Shown here piece after piece: positions 21,800-31,962 of a stretch of DNA of 64,000 bases. The DNA is taken from the NCBI GenBank assembly GCA_917880885.1, contig OU862919.1, positions 11,674,001-11,738,000 on the forward strand, given 5' to 3'. Under the pieces are notes generated by a model, which saw nothing but the letters and a program-made list of their open reading frames with translations, did no database searches and was not told where the DNA came from. The first letter of the stretch is position 1. Every line of letters starts with the position of its first letter. The position numbers and the translations under genes are program-made. Source of the DNA: Limnephilus marmoratus. Its lineage: Eukaryota; Arthropoda; Insecta; Trichoptera; Limnephilidae.

Positions 21800-22189
21800 T
21801 TTGTACACACCATTCATTTAATAAAAATTATCGACATGTTTCAAAACCAATGTGGTTGTCGGGATAAAATAAAAAATAATGATCTTACGAATTTTCATTT
21901 TATCCTGACGAAGAAACCACTGTAATTGAAATATTATGTTGATAATTTGGTTTAAATAAGTGATGAATACAAAGTGATTTGTAATAATTTAATAAAAAAC
22001 AACTATAAATTGTATAATAATTATCTATAATTATACATAAATTAAAATTATCTTTCATAGCTGTATAACTAAGTCTTTGTTATGTTACACTTAAACTAGT
22101 CCCAGCGAGAGCTCGTACGGACATCATCTACGTCCGTCCTCTTCTTCTCGTGCATCTTGTTTGAAAACGAAAAATACAGAATAATATAC
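21800..22189. other. Intergenic, no gene seen
   Basis: AT-rich spacer; no feature recognised. Confidence 0.5.
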
Positions 22190-22255
22190 CAGAACAGCCA
22201 TGCCCAACCTGAGGCCCGTGGGCCGGATGTTGCCCACTTGAAGAATTATTGGCAT
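22190..22255. repeat. hAT terminal remnant
   Basis: CCCAACCTGAGGCCCGTGGG and the following GCCGGATGTTGCCCAC match the style of hAT termini seen in animal genomes (CAGTGGTTCCCAACCTGAGG-like). Only one end is present, so this is a scrap. Confidence 0.5.
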
Positions 22256-22339
22256 TTAAAATGAAGTTTTCAGCTTTCTATGTTTTGGATTTTGGTATTC
22301 ATACAAAAAAATTAAAAAATATATATTTCTCGTAAATTT

Positions 22340-22605
22340 ATCACATTTATAATATTGAACTTTCTTGTTATTAAACCTAGAACTTCGCTCAATATTATTA
22401 ATTTGAATTTTGTAAGATGGAGACCAAACTACGAGTTATATTCCATTAGGCTTCTAACTAGAGATACATATAATAATTTAATGGCTTGTATGGAATTAAA
22501 CTTTTTGGTTGTCCTTAATACGAAGTCTAGTGTTTTCATACCTTTGTTTACAATTTGGTGGATATGATTGGCGAAACTTTCATCTTAGTTATAAGGTAAA
22601 CCTTT
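22340..22605 (-). pseudogene. LINE C-terminal fragment
   Basis: Minus strand reads VNKGMKTLDFVLRTTKKFNS, then IKLLYVSLVRSLMEYNS, the region following the reverse transcriptase in jockey/R1-like LINEs (LYxSLVRSxLEYxS block). A stop follows, where Trp-containing sequence is expected. The fragment is short and dead; its parent is not in the window. Confidence 0.65.
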
Positions 22606-23528
22606 CATTTTCTTATTGAAAGCACAATAATTTCCATTAATATTATAAATAATTATGCCTACACAAATTATACAGCCAAAAGCATTTCATCGTGTTAATT
22701 AAATTAGTGTAACTTAATATATTCTGAAAATAGGGAAGAACCTTACCCTCCCTGTGTGCTATTAGTAGACGTATGCATTAATTGCCGTAAATAAGGCATG
22801 CCTCCCCATTAGACCTTCTATCACCTACTAATTTAATGTCAGATATTTAGCTCTATATTTTGAGATAATAATAGCCTACAGAGCATACCTTCTCCTAGCT
22901 CCTTAATTAGGAATTGTTTTGAGAAATATTCATTCCAAGATCTTCGGAAAATGTGATATAATTCATTCATTATTGTATTATAATGATAATAAGAAGTGGT
23001 ACTTTCGTAGATTTAAACTCGATGAAACGAAAAAGCGACACTAAAAAGAGACAAACACATACATCTATAGGATTTAGCCTGCGAGATAATGAGATAGAAT
23101 AATCGGTCGTCTCTTTGCGCGGTGCTTTCGTAGCCTATTGGTCTCCTCTTTTTGCGGTGCTTCGTAGCCTTCCCACTCTTGTCTAGTTTCCTGAAGGTGT
23201 TACTTCCACTTTCACCCCTTCAGGGTGTTCTAGGCCATCATTTTAAATTGGAGAGGAGAGAGGAAAGGTAAATTTAGATATTAATTTTATTCAAATTTGC
23301 CTATTTCAAAATTTTATGGAAATTTCAGAGTCGAGTCGAGTCGGAGTCGAGTTCAGACTTGGAAGAGATGAGACGTTGAGTGGGGGGGGGGACAATTTTA
23401 GATAAGGCTTGATAAGAGAGAGAAATGATATTTGTTTAGAGAGGGACAATAAAAAAAAAATGTGATTTTAAGCTCCCACATCAAGACCACAAAATGTACA
23501 ATCTGGAGAATCGAGGACGTGAATTTTA
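22606..23528. other. Intergenic, low-complexity patches
   Basis: AT-rich, with GAGTCGAG repeats and a G10 run near 23330-23395. No gene or element recognised. Confidence 0.45.
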
Positions 23529-23708
23529 ACATTTTGTTTTTTAAAGAGTTTTATTAAATGTACATTTGTTACTTAAATTTAATTTTTCCGCGACCGGTTT
23601 CGATACAACCGTATCATTCACGAGCAGGTTGTATCGAAACCGGTCGCGGAAAAATTAAATTTAAGTAACAAATGTACATTTAATAAAACTCTTTAAAAAA
23701 CAAAATGT
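23529..23708. repeat. Perfect 82-bp palindrome, Penelope-type terminus
   Basis: Arms 23529-23610 and 23627-23708 are exact complements around a 16-base spacer. The arms contain TATCGAAACCGGTCGCGG. On the minus strand CTCGTGA, a GATAC/GTATC stem, then GAAAC gives a hammerhead-like core with two changed bases. Penelope-like elements often carry such motifs and inverted terminal repeats, so this is probably an inverted pair of terminal fragments. Confidence 0.7.
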
Positions 23709-23756
23709 CTAGAAATTGTTACATAGTTAATGCCCAAGAAATACAAAAAATCGTGA

Positions 23757-24010
23757 ATTTTAATCTTCTTGTTCTTGTGCCTTATCTGTTAAACGGACGT
23801 TGGCTATCATGTTGGCTATGCGGACTTTGTTTACTGCGGCCCGGAACAGCTCTACGGTAGACTGGCCAAACCACTGTCTCAGATTTTTCAGCCAAGAGGT
23901 TCTCCTTTTTCCAGGGCCGCGTCTTCCGGCAATCTTTCCCTGCATTATGAGATGCAGGATCTGTGGATGTCTCATCACATGTCCAAGATATTGAAGTTTT
24001 CAGATTTTTA
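23757..24010 (-). pseudogene. LINE 3' end (RTE-like C-terminus), copy 1
   Basis: Minus strand encodes MRHPQILHLIMQGKIAGRRG, TSWLKNLRQWFGQSTVELFR and a tail ending EQED, the conserved C-terminal end of endonuclease-reverse-transcriptase LINEs widespread in insects. A close paralogue in opposite orientation is at 51098-51320. 5'-truncated. Confidence 0.75.
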
Positions 24011-24735
24011 TAGTTTTAGTTACTTCCTTTTCTTTATTCATCCAAACCATAACATCTTCATTCGTAACCCTATCCATCCAGCTTATTTTAAGTATTCTTC
24101 TGTAGTCCACATCTCGAATGCCTCAAGTCGCCTAATTGAATTGTAATATATGAATTTTCATAAGGTGAGGAATAACGGAACAATGTCCAATTCTCGTTCG
24201 AGTAAGTGAGGAAATTTGTTTTTGGGAAAAATGGGGGAATTATTTTTGACCCACAGTTTTGATGGGATAGTTCTTCTTATTGAGGCATAGCAAGCTCCCT
24301 TGGATTGTCTAGTAATGTAATCTGACCAAACATTGCGAAATCTATCTTTGAGGATGGAAAGAAAAGTCAGATAGGGGAATGTGGTTTACGAGAATAATAC
24401 GAGTATCTAACAGGATTGGATGGTCCTTGTGTTACCAAGGAATCCGCAATATCGTTACCCACGATGCCAACGTATTCAGGAATCGAAAATAGAATTACAA
24501 TTTTTCCAGTGAGGATTTTTTAGAGTGTGGGTGTTATAAATAAATAGGTCGTAGTACTTTTATACATTCAAATAATTTCTTATGTTCGTGTGGGTGTGTT
24601 AAATATTAAAAATTAATATCTACTTTCGTAGATTCCAACAATTTCTTACTTCAAGTGTGGGTGTTGAATCATTACACAAATTACGGTCTTAAGTTCCCTA
24701 ATCAAGTACGACAGTTTTTTTTAAATATATAATTG
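24011..24735. other. Intergenic, no gene seen
   Basis: AT-rich with two short related patches near 24530-24670 (GTGTGGGTGTT-type). No gene recognised. Confidence 0.45.
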
Positions 24736-24898
24736 TAGGAGGGTTGTCCAAGAATTAAATACCGTTTGTCATGTGCGGCGGTATATACATAAAACTAGCT
24801 TGTAGCGCGTGCTTTCCCCTCCACAGCGGGTAGTCGCCTAGCTCGGTAGTTTTTTTATCCAATCTGGTTGTGGCTATTCGCAAGAAAGTCATGGCAAG

Positions 24899-25809
24899 TG
24901 TAACGTATCGTCTTGTTACCGGAGAGCTAGCTCAGAATAATATAATTATAGATATTTAAATAATTGCTGTTTTTGTACCTACCATTGTACTTCCTCCAAT
25001 CTGCCTTCTCTGCCTTCTCACCGACTCGGGTCGCTTGGGTTGGGACAAAGGGGGGATGAATTTAATTATAAAGGTTTTAAAAATATGGATTTTAATAAGG
25101 TTTGGCTAGGTCTTCTTAGTACATGATCTTAATTATACTTATATCTACTTATATCTAAATCTGTAATGGTTGTCATATGGTTCGGGGATAACTAACTTTC
25201 AACTTTGCGATGCGTAACTTCGTTGGCGATCTGCGGGAGCCTTTCCAGGCACGGGGACGGGATGCGGTGACAAAGCTGTGGCGGTAAGCAATGGGCAGCA
25301 AGCAGTGGGTGGCGGTGGCACGCGGTAATATCGTTTTGCACTATCTTATTGTTCGCAAGGGCGGCACTTTGTAATACACTCTTCTAATATTGTTATTTAC
25401 GCAGTCTTCGTTTAACACTTTCACTGGCGATATTAACTCTCCTTTTCATGTATCTTGCTTCCTCAATTTCCGAAGGATCTCTTCTTTACTCTTCTCGCGC
25501 TCCTCCTTCTCTCTGGTCTCGGTCTCGACTCCTGTTTCTTCATCCACCGCCCAGCATCACGCCGCTGGGCGGGGAACGCGTACTTGCCGTTGTACACTAT
25601 ACGTGTCTCCTCTCCGTCCCGGTCTTGACTGCTTGCACCGGCGCGCGTGCTCTCTGAACTGGTGGGACCCGTGGCCCTACCCCGCAATTCTCCCTTCCTC
25701 CCTCCTGTCCTTTCGCTCCATGTCTGTCAACACTCTCTTTGTCTTTGAATGCACAATGCCAGATAAGGTTTAATTCAAATTTACTTGTGACGTAATTTGA
25801 TTCGTCACA
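24899..25809 (-). repeat. 3' LTR of the 4-kb element
   Basis: 911 bp, TG...CA. It differs from the 5' LTR at one position that I detected (25372). Its short open frames are duplicated in the other LTR and have no known domain. Confidence 0.92.
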
Positions 25810-25822
25810 ATACCCCCTTCGT
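25810..25822 (-). promoter_or_regulatory. Polypurine tract of the 4-kb element
   Basis: On the minus strand CGAAGGGGGTAT abuts the TG of the 3' LTR. This is one of two signals that fix the orientation. Confidence 0.75.
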
Positions 25823-26836
25823 TACAAAAGAAAATTTTGGTTTCCTAGAAATAAAAATTTTCTTTTCCCCTTTTCCCACATGACAACCTTTATATGTTTA
25901 CTCATGGAAAATCTTAAATTCTAAACAATTCTTATATCCGGAACGATACTTAAGATCTAAACAAAACTTATATTTTAAACAATTCAAAATTAAACATTAA
26001 TAATCTTAATCAACATTTACTTGTCCACCAAATGTCTAAACTTCTTTTATCATCTCCCCATATCGAATGACAATCCTTTCCGCTTCATACTCTTTTAAAC
26101 CAACATCAAAACTCACATTAATATGTGGCCCATCAATAAAATACAATGACAAGAAAACCATAAGATACAATGAAACATAATAATAGCAACGATAAACAAT
26201 AACACTCGACTAACATAAACACTTCTTATTTAACCCATCGAACTTCTCCTCTCCAAACACTTGAGAATAGGAACCTTTCACTGTTTATTTATGAAGCTCT
26301 TCCCAACCATATGACCAAAAACTAATGACAACATAACATAATTTCACAAAAATTTCAATGTACCAGGATGGGTAAGGAATGGATGCATACGTACCACTTG
26401 AGTTCAATCTCCCATGATTACCGCTGGCAAGTCTGAAGTATAATAAAATTTTATACCTGCTTACGCATAGATCTTTTTAGTTGTACTTTTAAACAAACAT
26501 AATTTTTGTAAGTCAGGCCGTTACTAATATTTATTCACTCCTCCATTACCTAAAATTTTAAACACCTACATCATCGATAACGAAAATAAGAAATCTGGTG
26601 TACATGCCATAGTACGTCTGAGAATGGATGAAAAAATTAAACAAAAAATGATTACAGAGTTGGAGTGTATCTCCCGACGCGATACACAATGAAAATTAGG
26701 CGCCAGGTAATTTCTATTACACGGAGAAACCACCAAAACCGGGTTGTAGAATCTTTCGAAACACGTTTTTCCTCTTCACGCGTTCTTTCGCATTCTATCG
26801 CATTTTTTCGCATTATTTGCACTTTTACACAATTTT
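25823..26836 (-). other. Interior of the 4-kb element, non-coding
   Basis: AT-rich; no gag, protease, integrase or reverse transcriptase motif in any frame. Confidence 0.6.
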
Positions 26837-27450
26837 CGGCCTTTTCTCACGCGCGCAGACTACTACTCAAGTATGGAGACATTTAGGTACACTCATATTA
26901 CTTTTCATCGAACGCGCGTATTTGTACCACTCAAATCGTGCAAAGTTCAGTGCTCACATTCGTTTGACGACAACACTAACACCGGCCTTTTATCACGCAT
27001 GCAGACTACTATTCGTAAAAATTTCATCAAACATGCATATTTGTACCACTCAAATCGTGGGACATTTAGTGCTCGCCTTCGTTTTCGCATTTTAACTCGC
27101 TTTTCGCATTTTTTCGCTTGTGGACGCACTACTACCAACACCGGTCTTTTATCACTCACGCTGATTACTTTTAAAATATGGAGACATTTAGGTACTCGGC
27201 ATATTTATTTCGTCAAACGTTTGTATTTGTACCTCTCAAATCGTGTCAGTGATAGGTGCTCCATTATATCGCTCTCATAAAACGTACCTAACGCAGTTCG
27301 TTTGCACATTACGCACGCCCCCTTATTTTCTCATCTGCGCAGGCTTTCGAAACATCGCGAGACTTTAGGTGCAAGATAATGTTCGGTTTCGCCAAACGTA
27401 GATATTTGTTTTCCTCAAATCGCGTTAGTAAGTGCGTCTTAACCTCTTCT
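26837..27450 (-). repeat. Degenerate tandem array, about 4 units
   Basis: Units begin near 26837, 26983, 27142 and 27319 (period about 146-177). Each has a CGGCCTTTTCTCACGC-like start, a middle ATGGAGACATTTAGGT-like block, and an end TATTTGTACCACTCAAATCG. Units have drifted strongly, so the array is older than the insertion and belongs to the element. Short frames here are by-products. Confidence 0.7.
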
Positions 27451-27516
27451 CTCCCCTCGACAGCCATCGTCTGTCACCTTCAATTTTAAATTATCGGATT
27501 TTTACCGAACACATTA

Positions 27517-28012
27517 AACAATATTAGAAGAGTGTATTGCAAAGTGCCGCCCTTGCGAACAATAAGATAGTGCAAAACGATATTACCGCGTGCCACCGCC
27601 ACCCACTGCTTGCTGCCCATTGCTTACCGCCACAGCTTTGTCACCGCATCCCGTCCCCGTGCCTGGAAAGGCTCCCGCAGATCGCCAACGAAGTTACGCA
27701 TCGCAAAGTTGAAAGTTAGTTATCCCCGAACCATATGACAACCATTACAGATTTAGATATAAGTAGATATAAGTATAATTAAGATCATGTACTAAGAAGA
27801 CCTAGCCAAACCTTATTAAAATCCATATTTTTAAAACCTTTATAATTAAATTCATCCCCCCTTTGTCCCAACCCAAGCGACCCGAGTCGGTGAGAAGGCA
27901 GAGAAGGCAGATTGGAGGAAGTACAATGGTAGGTACAAAAACAGCAATTATTTAAATATCTATAATTATATTATTCTGAGCTAGCTCTCCGGTAACAAGA
28001 CGATACGTTACA
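27517..28012 (+). repeat. Antisense LTR fragment, 496 bp
   Basis: Exact complement, as far as I can see, of 28035-28530 (the U5 side of the 5' LTR). It shares the C-type base of that LTR rather than the T of the 3' LTR. It lies head-to-head with the 5' LTR across a 22-base segment. Confidence 0.9.
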
Positions 28013-28034
28013 ATGGCCCCACGTTGGGCGCCAT
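28013..28034 (-). promoter_or_regulatory. Primer binding site inside a palindrome
   Basis: On the minus strand TGGCGCCCAACGTGGGG follows the LTR by one base. It resembles sites that use a lysine tRNA (TGGCGCCC start). With the next bases CCAT it can fold into a 9-bp stem with one bulged G and an ACG loop. Confidence 0.75.
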
Positions 28035-28945
28035 TGTAACGTATCGTCTTGTTACCGGAGAGCTAGCTCAGAATAATATAATTATAGATATTTAAATAAT
28101 TGCTGTTTTTGTACCTACCATTGTACTTCCTCCAATCTGCCTTCTCTGCCTTCTCACCGACTCGGGTCGCTTGGGTTGGGACAAAGGGGGGATGAATTTA
28201 ATTATAAAGGTTTTAAAAATATGGATTTTAATAAGGTTTGGCTAGGTCTTCTTAGTACATGATCTTAATTATACTTATATCTACTTATATCTAAATCTGT
28301 AATGGTTGTCATATGGTTCGGGGATAACTAACTTTCAACTTTGCGATGCGTAACTTCGTTGGCGATCTGCGGGAGCCTTTCCAGGCACGGGGACGGGATG
28401 CGGTGACAAAGCTGTGGCGGTAAGCAATGGGCAGCAAGCAGTGGGTGGCGGTGGCACGCGGTAATATCGTTTTGCACTATCTTATTGTTCGCAAGGGCGG
28501 CACTTTGCAATACACTCTTCTAATATTGTTATTTACGCAGTCTTCGTTTAACACTTTCACTGGCGATATTAACTCTCCTTTTCATGTATCTTGCTTCCTC
28601 AATTTCCGAAGGATCTCTTCTTTACTCTTCTCGCGCTCCTCCTTCTCTCTGGTCTCGGTCTCGACTCCTGTTTCTTCATCCACCGCCCAGCATCACGCCG
28701 CTGGGCGGGGAACGCGTACTTGCCGTTGTACACTATACGTGTCTCCTCTCCGTCCCGGTCTTGACTGCTTGCACCGGCGCGCGTGCTCTCTGAACTGGTG
28801 GGACCCGTGGCCCTACCCCGCAATTCTCCCTTCCTCCCTCCTGTCCTTTCGCTCCATGTCTGTCAACACTCTCTTTGTCTTTGAATGCACAATGCCAGAT
28901 AAGGTTTAATTCAAATTTACTTGTGACGTAATTTGATTCGTCACA
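28035..28945 (-). repeat. 5' LTR of the 4-kb element
   Basis: 911 bp; followed on the minus strand by the primer site and flanked outside by the CAAG duplication. Confidence 0.92.
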
Positions 28946-29440
28946 CAAGCATGTTTTGGGATCGAAAAGGAGTTCTTCTCTTCGAATTTTTGCCAAAAGG
29001 GAGTACAATCAACGCTGATCGTTATTGTGAAATGTTAAAAAACTTCGAAGAGCGGTACACGAGCGAAGATGGAGGTTGAGCAAGTGCTCGCTGCTATTTG
29101 TATGACAACGCCCTCTCCCAGCTGTAACGACCGCATTTCTGCAATGTTTTAATTGGGATGTCCTTAGCCATCCGGCATAGAGCCTTGAACTGGCACCCTA
29201 AAGCAATTTCGCCGAAAAAACGCTTCACGACCGCGAGGAAATCCAGGAAGAGGTATCAAGCTGGTTGCGGAATGCGGCGGGAAATTTTATGACAACCGGA
29301 TCAAGGACCTCGTTTCCTGACTCAAGAAGTGCGTTGAACTTGCCTAGGATTACGCAGAAAAATAGTGTAGACATGTATGAGCAATGCCATATACCCACAA
29401 ATTTTAAACAAATAAAATTTTCATGATTTTTAAAAGGAAA
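28946..29440 (+). pseudogene. Mariner 3 transposase, middle and C-terminal remnant
   Basis: Plus strand gives WDRKGVL then FLPKGSTINADRYCEMLKN, a hallmark stretch of mariner transposases around the second catalytic Asp region. After stops and frameshifts it gives EEVSSWLRNAAGNF, the C-terminal end. The SPDLAPSD-type block is decayed. The right terminal repeat follows at about 29440-29468. Confidence 0.8.
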
Positions 29441-29472
29441 ACGGTCTTTAATTTTTACACAGCCCTCGTATA

Positions 29473-29870
29473 TTTTTTTTTTTGTTTTAGTTTTTACCGA
29501 CAAAATTCATAGTATTTTTAGAGCAATAAGATTTTCTTGCCCTTGTTTATTCTGCCATTTCTTCAGGCGTTATTCTATTCTCTCGAAATTTTAGTTTAAA
29601 AGTTGAAATTTCATAAGTAAAATGATCAAAGTTGTTTCTTTCCAGATAAATGTGAAAATCGGAATAGTAACGTTTTCTAGCACTCTAATGTCCCGTCTAT
29701 GATGATACGAAATCCGAAATTTTTTATCGGTGAAGTTTGAGTTTGATATTTTGACAACTGAGAGGATTTTTTAAAATTGTGTTACAAAACCACAAATCTT
29801 TATAACTTTTTCGGAATATCAGAATAAAATTTGAGGGAGCGGTCCGTATCGGTAGAGACGGAACGAGATA
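29473..29870. other. Intergenic, no gene seen
   Basis: AT-rich; no frame, repeat or RNA gene recognised. Confidence 0.5.
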
Positions 29871-29899
29871 AATGAAATGCGTCAGTCGATGTAGTGAGT

Positions 29900-30450
29900 C
29901 GAAGTCTTTATTGAAGAGCTACGTAGCAAACAGTCAGATGGTGTTGACACGAGTAGTAGTGAGTGCAAGTCATAAGTGGTGTTGGCAGTGATTGATGATG
30001 ATGGTCAAAGATGCTGTGGTGGAGCAGACCATGGGTCTGCATGTCACCAGCATGTAGCGCTGCACCGAGGTGGTGGAGAAGACAATGACGTCCAGGATGT
30101 CACTCGACGCTTTGAATCGCGGAGGTGGACAGCGGTGAACCTTGTGAGGAGAAAGTCTCAGTGGCAGCGAAGCGCGACGGGCTTCGATATGCCTGAGATG
30201 TTGCTGCACCCTTGACAGAAGACGCGGCGGGCCTTGTAGTCGCGGGTAAAGGATTCTCCAAAGCTGATGGTGCGGTGGACCATGTTAGCTACGAGATGAT
30301 GGGTCCTCGAAGGCTGCGGGCGCAATGGGCACAGGTGCCGGTTTTGAGTCGCCGGGGCTGGCCGTTCAGCCGAGACCGCACTGGAGCGAATTCACTGATA
30401 AGCTGTGCACTGTATAACTGTGTGTGTGACTGGAGACTAGACTTGAGACT
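29900..30450 (-). ncRNA. Predicted heat-inducible transcript, no clear protein
   Basis: A GC-rich unit on the minus strand that starts at the predicted initiator (A at 30450) and reaches a polyadenylation signal AATAAAG at 29912-29906. Minus-strand frames inside are short (up to 79 codons) and match no heat-shock protein that I know: no HSP70 N-terminus and no alpha-crystallin domain. Options are a non-coding stress RNA comparable in concept to Drosophila hsr-omega, a decayed heat-shock gene, or an LTR with its own promoter. A weak case for a solo LTR exists (TTTAT at 29907-29911 and 30680-30684 around TG...CA), but it would place the polyadenylation signal at the LTR edge. Confidence 0.4.
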
Positions 30451-30605
30451 GAGCTGCATGCGGCTGCGCTGGCTTTTATACTCTGCCGGTCGGGCAAGTA
30501 GTTTCGAGAACGGCGTGTGAAATTCGACCGCCGCGCCTAAGGTGAGAACGTTCGAGAACAGTCGAGTCGCTGTGTTGATAAAATATTGTGCAGTCGGGAA
30601 CTTTC
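30447..30605 (-). promoter_or_regulatory. Heat-shock-type pol II promoter
   Basis: On the minus strand TATAAAA (30480-30474) sits 30 bases upstream of the A in an arthropod initiator TCAGTC (30452-30447). Upstream are three heat-shock element clusters: TTCGAGAA (30503-30510), a perfect three-box GAACGTTCGAGAA (30546-30558) and GAACTTTC (30598-30605). Spacing and order match heat-shock factor driven promoters. This is the best regulatory signal in the window. Confidence 0.75.
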
Positions 30606-30619
30606 CAGTAGGTTGCCGC

Positions 30620-31925
30620 GTTAATTGTTACAAGGCGTTAGACGTACTTACAGTGCCGGCAGCGGCTAGCACCTAGACATTTATTTTTAGTGTGATCGTT
30701 AACCAGTGGCGCTGCGATGGTTTTAGCAGAGCGAGTTAAGTAACCGCTATAGTTTAAATATAAAAAACTGCCCGGCGAACTTCGAACCGCCTCAGAATTA
30801 ATAACTGTTGTGTTAACTTATTAGCTGAATTAAATTCAGTTTTTTTAATTAAATTAAAGATTACACAACGAAGCAATTATCGATGCGCAACTTTCCATGT
30901 TTTGTTTTTGACAGTATCAGAGATGGCGTTTTGTAGCGATTTATATTTTTTGTGATTTTCTTACTTTTCCACTTCCTTACGGGAATTGCGTTTCATTTTC
31001 TTTATCCGTGTGAGGGAGATTTATTGTATTTTTCCTTTGGAGGGGTGCAGACATAAGTTCACCGTTTGTCTCATTTTCGACTGAAATTTAGTGTGTAAGA
31101 AAGAGGGGCAGCATTATATGAAAAACAAAGGTAAAACAATCAGCGCATTAACATTTGACAGTTTTAGGTTTTTGGAATTCACTCACTATTCAATATTATA
31201 TTTATCAAAATATTACTGCACTTTCAAAAGACGAGAATTCGTTCCCTACAAAATATATGAGGAAAAGAATTTTCTGGTGTTTTAGTAGCTATTCTGCTAT
31301 TCGGGGCGGAGACCAATCCAAAAAATGAAAGATCATTAAAATCGGTCCAGCCGTTCTTGAGTTATAAATGTTGTATCTAACCCGACTTTGTTTTACATAT
31401 TATGAAGATATATTATAATACATCGTAAATTTGCTCATTCCATATTCACTACTCTTCCTGCACCACGGATTGAACTATTTACATAATTATGAAAAATTCA
31501 AATGATCATTTCGCCGAATCAGCTTAACGAAAACTGACAGCTGTCCGTGGAAAGATATAAAATAATTTTACACGTAAATGATATCTATTTAATTCATCCA
31601 TTTAGGTTCCTGGCGTGGTGTTGCCATATTATTAAATAATTTATCAAACATATCATCATATAAAGCGTTAAAGGGAGTTCCTTTCATGCTGTCAAAAACA
31701 TCGCCCCAAATATCGCGCCAAAATAGCGCAGAGTACTGGAAATTTAAGCAAGCTGTCAAAGTTGCCTGAATGAAGACTTTCAGGGAAATGCATTTTGAAT
31801 GCGGAATAATGTAAAAGTTTAATATTTTCTTCCATTCAACGCTCAACATAGTCCAAATGGTAAAATTTAAGTTCAAGACTCAAATTTATTTAAGTTTAAC
31901 TGTCTAGATTAAGCATTTCAGTAAA
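30620..31925. other. Intergenic, repeat scrap
   Basis: Mostly AT-rich. At about 31340-31385 AAATCGGTCCAGCCGTTCTT is a fragment of a repeat also glimpsed near 10560 and 54530. A 95-codon minus-strand frame at 31589-31876 has no recognised domain. Confidence 0.45.
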
Positions 31926-31962
31926 CCCCGATGAAGTAAGCGTTGCTTACGGAACATGTTGG
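31926..31962 (+). other. Hammerhead-like motif (degenerate)
   Basis: CCGATGA, then a perfect 6-bp stem GTAAGC/GCTTAC with GTT loop, then GGAAC and ATGTTGG. A hammerhead core would be CTGATGA and GAAAC; both halves have one changed base. Comparable motifs are at 10781, 23590 and 59644. Confidence 0.4.

Larger units (their letters stand above)
24899..28945 (-). mobile_element. Non-autonomous LTR retrotransposon, 4,047 bp
   Basis: Two 911-bp direct repeats (24899-25809, 28035-28945) are LTRs, flanked by a CAAG duplication. Orientation is minus: read that way each LTR starts TGTGACGAATC and ends GATACGTTACA. The right one is followed by primer site TGGCGCCCAACGTGGGG, and the left one is preceded by purine tract GAAGGGGG. 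The 2.2-kb interior has no gag or pol frame. It holds a 496-bp antisense LTR piece next to the primer site and a degenerate tandem array. One LTR difference was seen (T at 25372, C at 28508), so the insertion is recent. Superfamily unknown; Gypsy-like by primer site and 4-bp duplication. Confidence 0.9.
24738..29468 (+). mobile_element. Mariner element 3, split by an LTR retrotransposon
   Basis: Left end GGAGGGTTGTCCAAGAATTA and the complement of the right end CGAGGGCTGTGTAAAAATTA pair as terminal repeats, each next to TA. About 160 bases follow the left end up to ATGGCAAG, probably the transposase start. The sequence resumes at 28946 with CATGTTTTGGGATCG in the middle of the transposase. So the mariner had already lost its 5' coding half when the 4-kb LTR element landed in it, duplicating CAAG. 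Confidence 0.85.

Noticed and set aside
25390..25773. 127-codon frame, repeated at 28427-28909
   Set aside because: It lies inside the LTRs, antisense to the element, and shows no domain.
26665..27280. Overlapping frames of 73-135 codons
   Set aside because: They lie across the tandem array of the LTR element; composition-driven and without domains.
29970..30520. Protein-coding heat-shock gene downstream of the promoter
   Set aside because: Frames on the minus strand are up to 79 codons, and none resembles HSP70, HSP20 or another chaperone.
29907..30684. Solo LTR with TTTAT duplication around the heat-shock promoter
   Set aside because: The 5-bp AT-rich match is weak and would place AATAAA at the very border; kept only as an alternative.
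31589..31876. 95-codon minus-strand frame as a small gene
   Set aside because: No domain, no splice context that I can support, and typical codon noise for AT-rich DNA.
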